Shown: piece after piece, positions 14,765 through 23,503 of the stretch
How the letters are laid out: each line of letters opens with the position of its first letter
Numbering within the stretch: position 1 is the first letter of the stretch
NCBI RefSeq assembly: GCF_008329535.1
Contig: NZ_NPKR01000010.1
Location: 124,001 to 188,000, forward strand
Source: Mycolicibacterium sp. P1-18
GTDB taxonomy: Bacteria; Actinomycetota; Actinomycetes; Mycobacteriales; Mycobacteriaceae
Length of the DNA: 64,000 nt
Reading direction: 5' to 3'
Notes under the pieces: generated by a model
Told to the model about the DNA's origin: nothing
Seen by the model: the letters and a program-made list of their open reading frames with translations, nothing else
Database searches by the model: none
Translations under genes and position numbers: made by a program

Positions 14765-17563
14765 GTGTTGACGATCTCGAAGTTGAAGCGGTGGTCGATC
14801 ACCTACTACCTCGACACCGCCGCATCCGCGCAGCGCGCCACCACGGACTTCCAGCGTGCCGGTGGTGGGTTGGGGGAGTACTACTCCGAACACGACACCC
14901 GTACCCCGGTGTGGCTGTGCGCCGGCGACACCCGCACATCGGCCGGGCTGGTCGGGCTCTCGGACACCCAGCGCGCGGGGGGTGAGGCCGACGCCGGGGT
15001 GGTGGCGCGCTGGCTCGACGACGGGGTCGCCCCCGGTGGAGGGTCTGGACGCGGGTTCGGTGAGCGGGGGGTCCACGGTTTCGATTTGACGTTCGCCGCA
15101 CCGAAGAGTGTGTCGGTGGTCCGGGCGCTGAAGGCTGATGACGTGGTGGCGAAGGGGATCGCCGACGCGCACACCACCGCCCTGGCCGAGGCGATGGAGT
15201 ACCTCGCCACCCATGCCGGCTACACCCGGGTGCACAACCCGATCACCGAGCAGAAGGACCTGGTGCACCTTCCCGGTCTGGTGGCGGTGGCCTATCAGCA
15301 CGAGACATCGCGATGCGGGGATCCACACCTGCACACCCACGTCATCGTCCCCAACCGCCAAGCCCGCGCCGACGGGGCGCTGGTGTCGATCGACGGGACG
15401 TCGCTGTTTCACGAGGCGAAAGCGGCTGGGGTGATCTACCAGGCCACCCTGCGGCGGGAACTGCACCGCTCGTTGGGATTCGAGTGGGAGCCGGTGGACC
15501 CGCACACCGGGATGGCCGAACTCGCCGGCATCGACCGGAGCTCGATCACCGCATGGTCGCGGCGCTCGTCTCAGTTGCGGGAGTGGGCGGCGCGCCACCT
15601 CACCGTGGTCGACGGGCCGTTGAGTGCGGCGCAGCTCGCAGCCGCGCAAAAGGCCACCCGACCGGCCAAACCGGAGGAGCTCGCCTGGCCGGAACTGCTG
15701 CAGCAGTGGCGGTCGGACCCGCGGGGGGTGCGCCTGGACCAAGCGTCTTTCGAGCAGGCACGCTCCGCGCGTCGTGCCGTCGGGCGCACCTCGTTCGACC
15801 GGGCGCGTCTCGCCGACGCCGCCGAACAAATCGACAAGGCCGCGTTCACCCGGGCCGACCTGGTGGAGATCATCGGCGCGCAACTCCCCGTCGACGGAGA
15901 ACGGTCACCGTGGGAGGCGGTGGAAGCCGCGGTCGACGAGCTCGGGATGCGCCTCACCGCGCCCCGGCAACGCCATCAACGCGAGGGCCATGAGCGGTTC
16001 ACCTTGAGCCGGATCTTGGCCGAGGAAGTCGCGGTGCTGGATATGGCCGACGCTCGCGATGACCGCGCGCAGCTGTGGGTGAAGGAGGGGGACACCGCGG
16101 GCCTGTCGCCGGATCAGCGGGCCGCGGTTGAGGCGATCGGTCGGTCACCCTGGTTGGTGCAGCCGCTCTCGGCACCCGCGGGTGCGGGCAAGACAACCTC
16201 ACTACGTGCGCTGCGCGCCGCGGCGCATCGCCGTCCCGGAGCCCGGGTGCTGGTGCTTGCCCCGACCGGTCGGGCCGTCGACGTCGCGGTGCGCGAGGGT
16301 GCCGGCGACGAAGGCTTCACGATCGCAAAGGCCCTGCAGGATCTGCGAAACGGCACCCTGACTTTCGACCGCGGGACGTTGGTGGTGGTGGACGAGGCGG
16401 GGATGGTCGGCACCGACGACCTCCGCCAGCTCCTCACAGCCACCACAGCCGCAGGGGTCAAGACCGTCCTGGTTGGCGATCCCTACCAGCTTGCCCCGGT
16501 GAAGGCCCGCGGCGGGATGTTCGCCCAACTGTGTACTGATCTGCCGTGGACACAGCATCTCTCGGAGGTGTGGCGGATGCGCAACCCGGAGGAACGGGCA
16601 GCATCGCTGGCGTTGCGGAATGGTGAGCTGGAGGCGGTCCGCAAAGCGGTCGATTGGTACCGCGACCATGATCGGCTGCGGTGCGGGGATCAGATCGCCA
16701 TGGCCACCGACGCCTTGGACGGCTACCGGAGGGACGTCGCGATCGGCAAGGACGCACTGCTGCTGTGTGACACCACCGAGATGGCCGACGCGCTGAACCG
16801 CCGGATCCACGACGACACGATCCCCCATGACGCGCCGACCGTCACCGCCGCAAGAGGGCAGCGCATCGCCGTGGGGGACCTGATTTTGTCCCGCCGCAAC
16901 GACCCCACCGTTGATGTCCGGCGGGCGGAGGACCACGACGCAGCGGCGGATCCGGTGCGCAACGGCGACCGGTGGCGTGTAGCCGCGATCGATCCTCGGA
17001 CGAATCGGGTGGCGGCTGAACGACTATCCGACCGCGGCCGCGTCATGTTCGACGCCGACTACGTCCGCGAGCACCTCACCCACGGGTATGCCACCACGGT
17101 GCACTCGGCTCAAGGCGTCACCGCCGACACCACGCACGCAGTCCTCGGGGAGAACGCCACCCGCTCGCTGTTCTACGTGGCGATGACCCGTGGCCGCGAT
17201 GCCAATTCCGCTTACGTCTACGAACGGCTTACCGAAGCGGAACACGATCCGACGACCTCCGGCGGCCTGCTCGTCATGCAGCGGGGAACCGCGAATCAGG
17301 CCGGGAAGCTTGTCCATGCAATCGTCGCGACTCACGACGACATCCCCGTCACCGGCCACCAGATCGCCTCGCGTTCGCCGCGTCACCTGCTGCCGGAACG
17401 GATCGCCGCTCTCCTCGCCGCACGGGACGCAGCCCTCGGCGGGCGCGCCACCGCCCATGCCGAATGGCGCAGAGCTGTCCAGGGTGTGGCCGCCGCGATG
17501 GGTCGCAGCCGCGCGACCGCCAGCACCCGCATCCGCGATCGTGGCGACGACCTCGAGCTCTAG
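14765..17563 (+). CDS. mobF: MobF-family conjugative relaxase with helicase domain (TrwC/TraA-like)
   Basis: This 932-residue protein nicks the transfer origin and unwinds the transferred strand. The relaxase domain (residues 1-310) starts with the typical LTISKLKRWSITYYLDTA, supplying the paired catalytic tyrosines at residues 14-15. The metal-binding histidines are H188, H190 and H192 (DPHLHTHVIV). The RecD-like helicase follows, with Walker A PAGAGKTT near 470, Walker B VVVDEAGMVG near 540, and the UvrD-like C-terminal motif GYATTVHSAQGVTAD near 775. I chose the GTG at 14765 because family members begin at this residue; an ATG at 14690 is in frame. It is near the short end for the family. 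No coupling protein gene follows, so transfer needs a helper. Confidence 0.92.
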   Translation: MLTISKLKRWSITYYLDTAASAQRATTDFQRAGGGLGEYYSEHDTRTPVWLCAGDTRTSAGLVGLSDTQRAGGEADAGVVARWLDDGVAPGGGSGRGFGERGVHGFDLTFAAPKSVSVVRALKADDVVAKGIADAHTTALAEAMEYLATHAGYTRVHNPITEQKDLVHLPGLVAVAYQHETSRCGDPHLHTHVIVPNRQARADGALVSIDGTSLFHEAKAAGVIYQATLRRELHRSLGFEWEPVDPHTGMAELAGIDRSSITAWSRRSSQLREWAARHLTVVDGPLSAAQLAAAQKATRPAKPEELAWPELLQQWRSDPRGVRLDQASFEQARSARRAVGRTSFDRARLADAAEQIDKAAFTRADLVEIIGAQLPVDGERSPWEAVEAAVDELGMRLTAPRQRHQREGHERFTLSRILAEEVAVLDMADARDDRAQLWVKEGDTAGLSPDQRAAVEAIGRSPWLVQPLSAPAGAGKTTSLRALRAAAHRRPGARVLVLAPTGRAVDVAVREGAGDEGFTIAKALQDLRNGTLTFDRGTLVVVDEAGMVGTDDLRQLLTATTAAGVKTVLVGDPYQLAPVKARGGMFAQLCTDLPWTQHLSEVWRMRNPEERAASLALRNGELEAVRKAVDWYRDHDRLRCGDQIAMATDALDGYRRDVAIGKDALLLCDTTEMADALNRRIHDDTIPHDAPTVTAARGQRIAVGDLILSRRNDPTVDVRRAEDHDAAADPVRNGDRWRVAAIDPRTNRVAAERLSDRGRVMFDADYVREHLTHGYATTVHSAQGVTADTTHAVLGENATRSLFYVAMTRGRDANSAYVYERLTEAEHDPTTSGGLLVMQRGTANQAGKLVHAIVATHDDIPVTGHQIASRSPRHLLPERIAALLAARDAALGGRATAHAEWRRAVQGVAAAMGRSRATASTRIRDRGDDLEL

Positions 17564-17957
17564 CGACGATGGGCGACCGCTTTGCGGTTACAGGACGACG
17601 GGCTGCGCAGTGACAACGACCCACCCCGTCGTTAGCACTTTTAACTCGTCCGATCACGAACCATCTCGACAGACTCGAACCTTTTGTGGAGCTCTGGCGA
17701 TGCGTCTGCAGCTCACGGGCGAGGCTGGGAGGAACAAGCACCTAGCCACTGCCCGAATGGCCACAGGTTGACAGGGAACGCCCTAGTGGGAACATCCCAC
17801 TACGACTGCAGGGTGTTGCACTGAACGCACTGGTGCAAAACGTGCGGTGTACCTACCTACATCCCACCGCTAGGGAAGACCTGCAGGTCAAGAGGGTTCG
17901 ATGGGCGCTAGAAATCGTTCGCCACAGTCAAACTCGCAGCGATGAGATGATCGCCGG
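17564..17957. other. Intergenic region with a cluster of palindromes downstream of the relaxase
   Basis: No credible gene is seen. The last 180 bp hold three strong symmetric elements. TAGTGGGA-ACA-TCCCACTA (17784-17802) has 8-bp arms. TTGCAC/GTGCAA (17816-17838) has 6-bp arms. GACCTGCAGGTC (17878-17889) is a perfect 12-bp palindrome. A further TCCCACCGCTAGGG at 17862-17875 nearly complements CCCTAGTGGGA at 17781-17791. Such density suggests a protein-binding or DNA-processing site (operator, oriT or replication origin) rather than chance. Confidence 0.5.
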
Positions 17958-18608
17958 GTGAACTTGGGGGATTTGTGGCAGTACCCGTTTTTGGCGTCGG
18001 TCTGGGGTACTGCGGGGCAGTGGGTTGGTTCCTTGTTGACGGCTGGCTCGCTATTCCTCGGCTTCAAGGTGCTGCGAGTAAATCAGAAAGACAAGCGGAT
18101 AGGGCAGGCATCGAAGATCACCTTCACTGCCAGGTTCAGTGAAGATATGGAAACCGACAATCTTTCGGGTGTTAGAGGCAAAGTTTTCAACCACTCGGAC
18201 GCCCTAATCATGAATGTCGCCATCGTCGTCAGGCTGAACAAGGAAGTGCTCAAGCGCCATCGGTCGCGAGCGAGCCTGTTGTTTGACCCTATACCTGGAC
18301 TAGTTCAATACGTCAGTGTAATGGACGATGAGGACGAGTATATGGACAAGATAATTCAGCCAGGCGATTACAGGGAATACTCGTCAACGATTCCCCAGCG
18401 ATTCCGCAATATACAACCCGAACACGTGGAAGCTGTTCTTCGGTTTGCCGATGCCAACAGTGTCGTATGGGAGCGCACGCTTTACAGGCCGCCAGCTGAA
18501 TTTAAGTTTCACGGGTGGCGTGAGAACGCGATCAAGGCCACAATCGTGCGGTGGCGCAGAACGAAGGGGCGCGTCAAAAGCCTAGTCAAGGTTAAGGGGA
18601 AGAGTTAA
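17958..18608 (+). CDS. Hypothetical protein with one N-terminal membrane segment
   Basis: This 216-residue protein is not recognised. A hydrophobic segment around residues 20-40 (VGSLLTAGSLFLGFKVL) is followed by a basic stretch and a domain of about 150 residues that looks mainly beta-stranded. The C-terminus is strongly basic (RWRRTKGRVKSLVKVKGKS). The start is a GTG at 17958; the preceding GC-rich bases give only a weak ribosome-binding site. Codon use is more AT-tolerant than in the chromosome. It is followed after 47 bp by another single-membrane-pass protein read the same way, so the two may form a pair. No enzymatic motif is visible. Confidence 0.7.
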   Translation: MNLGDLWQYPFLASVWGTAGQWVGSLLTAGSLFLGFKVLRVNQKDKRIGQASKITFTARFSEDMETDNLSGVRGKVFNHSDALIMNVAIVVRLNKEVLKRHRSRASLLFDPIPGLVQYVSVMDDEDEYMDKIIQPGDYREYSSTIPQRFRNIQPEHVEAVLRFADANSVVWERTLYRPPAEFKFHGWRENAIKATIVRWRRTKGRVKSLVKVKGKS

Positions 18609-18655
18609 GTAACGCTTCGGTTCTGTTGGAAGCTGCTGAGGTACGGGGGATATGT

Positions 18656-19327
18656 GTGAGCGATAAGGACGATCTGCGAGCGGATGAACCACCGGACCCG
18701 GAAGCCGCTGCGGTATCGGATACTCCGGCACCGTCGGTCGAACCAAAGCGGTCCCTTGAAGACCGGGTCAAGGGACTGGAGCACCGCCTGAAGCTTGCGA
18801 CCATTGCGATATCACTGTGCGCCCTTGTAGCTCCTGCTGCCTCGGCTGTGGCCGCTTGGTTCTCATGGCAGACGGCCACACAATCTCTGGACGTGGCGCA
18901 GTCAAATCTCCAGACGGCTGGCGCCTTGATCTCGGTTAGTGGAACCTTGAAGACTGCCGGAAGTTGCGAAGATCCATCTCACCCTTTCGTTGCGCGACTC
19001 AACTTCAACAACGAAGGACGTACGCCTGGGCACGTAGTAGTCCTCGCAGTCACGATGCGCCTGGAAAATGGAGAAAATATGATCGTGGCGCGAATGGATG
19101 CGCCTACAGTAGTAAATCCCTACGATCAAGTTGGTGTTGATATGAAAGTCGATTGCGAGGCAATCTCGCACGGCGGTTTTAATGGACTCATCATGCCGAA
19201 ACTGGCAGATTACGCTAAAGAGAACGGCGAGGGATGGCTTCTGATGCATGTCCAGTATGGTGTCGGCGGCAGTTTGCAATTACCCATATACGATGTCTGG
19301 TATCAAGGACTAATATTTAGTCAGTGA
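18656..19327 (+). CDS. Hypothetical membrane-anchored protein, possible partner of the preceding gene
   Basis: This 223-residue protein has an acidic, Pro-rich N-terminus (about 45 residues), then a charged helix (SLEDRVKGLEHRLKLA), a membrane segment (LCALVAPAASAVAAWF), and a C-terminal domain of about 140 residues with beta-type spacing (FVARLNFNNEGRTPGHVVVL). I chose the GTG at 18656, which has GGGGG eight bases upstream, over a TTG at 18626. Like its neighbour it has one membrane pass and a soluble domain of unknown fold. The function is unknown. Position between relaxase and defence genes allows a role in either transfer or defence. Confidence 0.7.
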   Translation: MSDKDDLRADEPPDPEAAAVSDTPAPSVEPKRSLEDRVKGLEHRLKLATIAISLCALVAPAASAVAAWFSWQTATQSLDVAQSNLQTAGALISVSGTLKTAGSCEDPSHPFVARLNFNNEGRTPGHVVVLAVTMRLENGENMIVARMDAPTVVNPYDQVGVDMKVDCEAISHGGFNGLIMPKLADYAKENGEGWLLMHVQYGVGGSLQLPIYDVWYQGLIFSQ

Positions 19328-19480
19328 AATTCTCTATTTTGTGCCATCAATAGTGACTCATGACGCGATCTCGATCGGGCGGAAATCGGACGGCGATTCT
19401 CGAATGCGCAGGCCGCTTTGGTGATGACAAAGACCCCAACATGGGGAAGGGCGCCCAGTTCAAGCCCGGTCGGTCGCAGC

Positions 19481-19709
19481 ATCGACGTCGATGGTGTCCT
19501 CGATCGCCTGGTCCTCGCTCATGGGGCGCCCTGCTATGTGCGTTTCGACAACGGCCGCCTGCGTGATGAACTGCTCAACTCATAGCGCTTCGATTCGCTC
19601 CTGGAGGCCCGCATGATCATCGAAGACTGGCGCATCGACTACAACGCCAACAACAGGCCCACTCCGCTCACGGCGAGCTCACGCGCTCCGAGTTCGTTCC
19701 ACAATTGAC
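19481..19709 (+). pseudogene. Remnant of an IS3-family transposase (orfB, C-terminal part)
   Basis: Reading from 19481 gives IDVDGVLDRLVLAHGAP, then CYVRFDNGRLRDELLNS, a stop, then RFDSLLEARMIIEDWRID and YNANNRPTP. These are pieces of the DDE integrase core of IS3-family OrfB. The piece from the second catalytic Asp (DNG) jumps straight to the FNGRLRDELL motif, so about 25-30 residues between two similar FDNG/FNG sequences are lost. A TAG interrupts it at 19582-19584, and a duplicated Asn codon and later frame disruption follow. No terminal inverted repeats or intact orfA are visible. It marks an old insertion now decayed. Confidence 0.75.
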
Positions 19710-19873
19710 CACGACCCATCAACCCAAGTCACATAGCGACTGGAGCAACAAACGGGGTCCTCCTCAGGTGAACTAGCGGTCGCAATCGGTGTGTCATCCT
19801 TTACGCCGGACCCCGATCCGCAGGCGACCACAAGAAACACGCCAGCAACCCAGATAACCGCTCCCATTCCCAT
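19679..19873 (-). CDS. Possible small lipoprotein, perhaps truncated
   Basis: This 64-residue frame begins with a signal-peptide-like run (MGMGAVIWVAGVFLVVACGS) containing a lipobox, V-V-A-C, at residues 14-17. A short hydrophilic tail follows. I chose the ATG at 19873; the frame is open further to 19939, but the hydrophobic segment should be N-terminal. Its 3' end overlaps the IS3 remnant, so the original C-terminus may have been lost on insertion. There is no homologue I recognise and the gene is short. Confidence 0.4.
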   Translation of the reverse strand: MGMGAVIWVAGVFLVVACGSGSGVKDDTPIATASSPEEDPVCCSSRYVTWVDGSWSIVERTRSA

Positions 19874-20137
19874 CCGCTTAGATATTTGAATCCTTCCATT
19901 AGGTAATGAGCTTACGGAAATTATTGCCGCAATGGACATTTGGTGGGCGTGAGCAGTTAGAGGCCGCGATGTAGACGGAGCTCTGCAGCTCTCCTAGGCG
20001 GTTACCGGGCAACCCAACTAGGTGGGCTGACGGCTGGGGTTTGTGTCGCCGAAGTGTGAGCAGCTTCCATTCCGTTGAGCATTCGGTTACGGCAGCCGAA
20101 GGAGTTGCAGAAGCACGGACCTCCTCAACATCGCCTC

Positions 20138-23100
20138 TCACGCGGATGGGTTGACCGACACATCCTCGGGCACCAATTCGGCCACAAGCGCGTCGATTTG
20201 CTCAGCGATTCCGCTTGCCTTCAAAGCTGCTGCGACAAGCTTGCGAGCTGCTTGAAATGTACGACAACCGGAGACGTCTACCTCGGACGCAATTCTCTCC
20301 GCCATTCCTCCAAGCGAAGCTATCGCAACGTGAATATCCTTCGAGTTGTCATACAGAGGGAAGGGGATGCCAAATACATACTTGTCGAAGTGACGAGCGC
20401 CAAACAGACCAAGGGTCTGAAGTGGCTTGACCCGACGAAGGAGGGTCTGCGAATTTAGGATGGCACATAGGTAGTGGCCTTCGTTTTCGCTCGACACGGC
20501 TGCCCAATACAGAGAAAAGTCGACAATAGCAGCTGAGTCACGTATTACAGCAGCTGCGATCGAGTTTCCTGCCTTCGTGTAAGCCACCCGCAATGATGTG
20601 GCTGGGAGTTGCGCAGTTAATTGACCGTGGAAGTCTATCCGGTCTAGCAGATGACCAGGCTGGTAAGCGTCCCAAGTCTTTTCGGCCTGATCCCACCAGG
20701 TGCTGAGGCCCGGACGCTCGGCGACTTCGGACGCGGTGAGGATGTTGCCGCCATTGCCCAGCGGAAGAACAGCGCTGCGCGGATCGAGTGAACGGTAGGG
20801 GAGAACCGTAGAACCGAGATACACAGGGCAGATAAACTGCGACTCGACTTTGGCGGAAAGGCTAGGCGCACTCTTCCAAGGCTCCTTCTCTAGATTGGTC
20901 CTCAACGATGTGACCGATACGCGTCCAGCACCCGCGCCGAGAGGTCCGGCACTAACCTTGGTAACGAACAATGCCATTAAAGGTGCCAGAACTGCGCCCT
21001 GGCGAAAGACCGACTTATAAGGTGACGGCTCTGATCCGCCAGCCCCATCATGGGCCGCAACTGTTCCGTCCTGGTGCGTCAGACTGGCCGCTGCGCTCGA
21101 CCACGGTACGTCCGGCCGCCGCAGATGGCCCCTCCACTTCATTGTGGTGAGCGACATCGGCCCTGCAGCAGCTGAGCGTCGCCCCGTGACTACACAGGAG
21201 ACCATGGGAAACCCCGTGGTTGCTTCAGCTAGATCCCAGCTCGTCCCAAATTCCGCTGTGAGATGGTCCCCGGTGGCGATTGCCCACCGCCCGCTGCGGA
21301 ATCCGCTATGCGGCTTCCGAGTGAGAACTCCATGCGGCATAACGAAGGCGAAAGCGCCGCCGCCGCGCAGATACAGTTCCACTGCGCGCACGACGAATAA
21401 CGTCGAAAGATCTCGGGCTGATGCCCCCAGCGCCCCAGATAGAAGGTTGCGGGGTGTGGCTAGCCTCTTGTATCGCTCCTGCATCCCGCCGGTCATTTTC
21501 GAGTACCTAAGCCAGGGGGGGTTGCCGACTAGGACGTCGACTCGATTGTCCGGTTCTGCCAGCCACAAAGGGCGAATGAGATTTCGGACGTAGTAGCCCC
21601 AGATGTGGTTGCGTCCGGTTCGGTGCAGCGCTCGCATCGTTGAGAAGGTCGCGCGAAGAATCGCCCCTTCGGTGTCAGTAACAACAAACCTCTTCAGCAC
21701 TGGGTCGATGAGGGTGCTGTCCTTCTTATTTGTGACGTCGAGCGCCTTATCCGCCATCGCGGAAACCAGCCGGTCAAATCGCCCCGCGTCGCCGAGAATG
21801 GAGCGTGGAAAAACCAGATCGTCGCCAAACAGTACTCCGCCACCCTCTACGAGTTCATCGCCAGCAGTTGCGATGGATACCGTGTCAACCCCGCCGTACA
21901 GATCGCGGTTTTGTTCCCATTGCATTGAATCACCCAGGTAGACAGGGATAGTCAACGGGCCTCGATCGTCGCTATTGAGGCGGTCAAGTCCTATGGCTAG
22001 CAGGTATGTAACTCGCGCGAGCGTAACGGCGACGGGGTGTACGTCCATGCCGATGATTTGCGACGTGGCTCGAGAAACGGCCTCCCCTGTCGGTATACCA
22101 GCAGCTTCGGCGGCAGCGAGATACAGCCGTACTCCATGGAATAGGAAAGTCCCACTACCACAACTTGGATCAGCGATGCGGGACTCGAGTGGGTCTGTGA
22201 CAGTGGCATTTACAATCCGGTCGGCAAGCCAGTCCGGGGTGTAATACTCGCCGAGGCGCTGCCGTTCCTCGGTCGGGATCACGGATTCGTAGAGGATCTT
22301 CAACACATCATGTTCCACCCTTGTCCAATCGAACTGGGCGATTCGGCGTCCAAGCTCAGCAACGAATTGCTGGCCTCCCTCTACCTGCACAGCCCAATCG
22401 AAGAAATCTGCTTCCACAACTCCGTGAATCTGCGAGGTGCCAAACTCGGAGCCAGAGGTGAGTTGTATTGGCGTTAATGGGCCATGGGGAGAAACATCCC
22501 AACCAATAGCGGCATGGGCTATTAACTCGGCGGTGATGACGAGCAACGTGTGGTTGATGAACAGCTTGGCGTCGTCGGTGAACGCCTGTCCGAAGGCGGT
22601 ACGCAACAATTTTGCCCACAGCTCGCGTTTGAGCCTTACCTCAGGGTCGTTGCTGTTCGCCGCATAAAGCGCCGAAAGTGATTCGTAATCGAGCCGGTGC
22701 CCTGGCGAGTCGGCCCCCAGCCGCTCTTCGATTTCGATGGGGATCGGCCGGATCTGGTCTCGGGTCGCCATGATGGACTCAAGCCAAATAAGCAGCTTGT
22801 CGGCGTCGGGCATCTGCGCACTGAGCGTCAGCTCCGAGATCAGCCTTAGCTCACGCTCGGTGAGGTGGTATAGACGCCAATAGGTCCCGTCGGTCAGGAT
22901 TCCGACGAATCTTGTGCCCAGTTCTTTGGATCGTTGCGTTACGTACCCGGCGAGTTGTTCCTCGTAATCGCTAATGTTGCCGACCCGAAGGTCCCTCTTC
23001 ACTTCGATCACGACGTGCCCAGCCTCGATATCGATGCGGCGCCGTGTGCCATCTGCCACCTGAGCTTCAACCTTGACTACATCATCGGGAGCGAGCCCGA

Positions 23101-23242
23101 GCGACGATGCGGTGAGCAACATGTAGATGTCAGCTTGAGTCGTTGCCTCTGGTCGCACCGGCTTGCGAGACGCGAGGCGCACGACAATGTCTTTTACCGA
23201 TTCGGCCACCACGCTGGTGACACTACTGTTCGCTGGGGACAC
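20138..23242 (-). CDS. Type IIG-like restriction-modification protein: nuclease domain plus N6-adenine methyltransferase
   Basis: This 1034-residue protein joins two enzyme modules. Residues 60-130 look like an HsdR/PD-(D/E)XK nuclease: D71, then E80-V-K82 in VVIEVKRDL, followed by the Gln motif YEEQLAGYV. Residues 320-620 are an Eco57I/PglX-type N6-adenine methyltransferase, with SAM motif DPSCGSGTF at 358-366 and catalytic NPPW at 574-577. The C-terminal 350 residues probably recognise the DNA target. It may modify host DNA and cut foreign DNA alone, or modify while the divergent PLD nuclease cuts. The GTG start at 23242 faces that gene across 261 bp. The N-terminal nuclease match rests on motif spacing only. 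Confidence 0.85.
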   Translation of the reverse strand: MSPANSSVTSVVAESVKDIVVRLASRKPVRPEATTQADIYMLLTASSLGLAPDDVVKVEAQVADGTRRRIDIEAGHVVIEVKRDLRVGNISDYEEQLAGYVTQRSKELGTRFVGILTDGTYWRLYHLTERELRLISELTLSAQMPDADKLLIWLESIMATRDQIRPIPIEIEERLGADSPGHRLDYESLSALYAANSNDPEVRLKRELWAKLLRTAFGQAFTDDAKLFINHTLLVITAELIAHAAIGWDVSPHGPLTPIQLTSGSEFGTSQIHGVVEADFFDWAVQVEGGQQFVAELGRRIAQFDWTRVEHDVLKILYESVIPTEERQRLGEYYTPDWLADRIVNATVTDPLESRIADPSCGSGTFLFHGVRLYLAAAEAAGIPTGEAVSRATSQIIGMDVHPVAVTLARVTYLLAIGLDRLNSDDRGPLTIPVYLGDSMQWEQNRDLYGGVDTVSIATAGDELVEGGGVLFGDDLVFPRSILGDAGRFDRLVSAMADKALDVTNKKDSTLIDPVLKRFVVTDTEGAILRATFSTMRALHRTGRNHIWGYYVRNLIRPLWLAEPDNRVDVLVGNPPWLRYSKMTGGMQERYKRLATPRNLLSGALGASARDLSTLFVVRAVELYLRGGGAFAFVMPHGVLTRKPHSGFRSGRWAIATGDHLTAEFGTSWDLAEATTGFPMVSCVVTGRRSAAAGPMSLTTMKWRGHLRRPDVPWSSAAASLTHQDGTVAAHDGAGGSEPSPYKSVFRQGAVLAPLMALFVTKVSAGPLGAGAGRVSVTSLRTNLEKEPWKSAPSLSAKVESQFICPVYLGSTVLPYRSLDPRSAVLPLGNGGNILTASEVAERPGLSTWWDQAEKTWDAYQPGHLLDRIDFHGQLTAQLPATSLRVAYTKAGNSIAAAVIRDSAAIVDFSLYWAAVSSENEGHYLCAILNSQTLLRRVKPLQTLGLFGARHFDKYVFGIPFPLYDNSKDIHVAIASLGGMAERIASEVDVSGCRTFQAARKLVAAALKASGIAEQIDALVAELVPEDVSVNPSA

Positions 23243-23281
23243 GGTCGCGTACCGGCCACGCCGCTCGCGTTAGTTGAAGTC

Positions 23282-23301
23282 CGCGGCGAGCGAGCGCCGC
23301 G
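23282..23301. promoter_or_regulatory. Perfect inverted repeat between the two divergent nuclease genes
   Basis: CGCGGCG-AGCGAG-CGCCGCG has perfect 7-bp arms. It lies 40 bp upstream of the methyltransferase-nuclease start and 202 bp upstream of the PLD nuclease start, within their shared control region. It could be an operator that delays restriction until methylation is complete, but no C-protein gene was found nearby. Confidence 0.4.
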
Positions 23302-23503
23302 AATACGGCCAGGTAGGTTGGCCTGTCGTTGAAAAACCGTGATTCGTCCGCCCGTGATGGGGTTATGCGTCAGGCGGGTGATGAGCCCGACACGCGCCGA
23401 CTTACACTGATCCGCCACATCGACCGCGTCTCGATATCAGACTGCCCACTTCGGGTACATTTCGATGCCGCGATCAAAATTATGGTCAAAGGGGTGAGAT
23501 GGA

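Noticed and set aside
19360..19566. 68-residue frame starting at 19360
   Set aside because: It runs out of frame over the IS3 remnant; the transposase fragments are in a different frame and explain the sequence.
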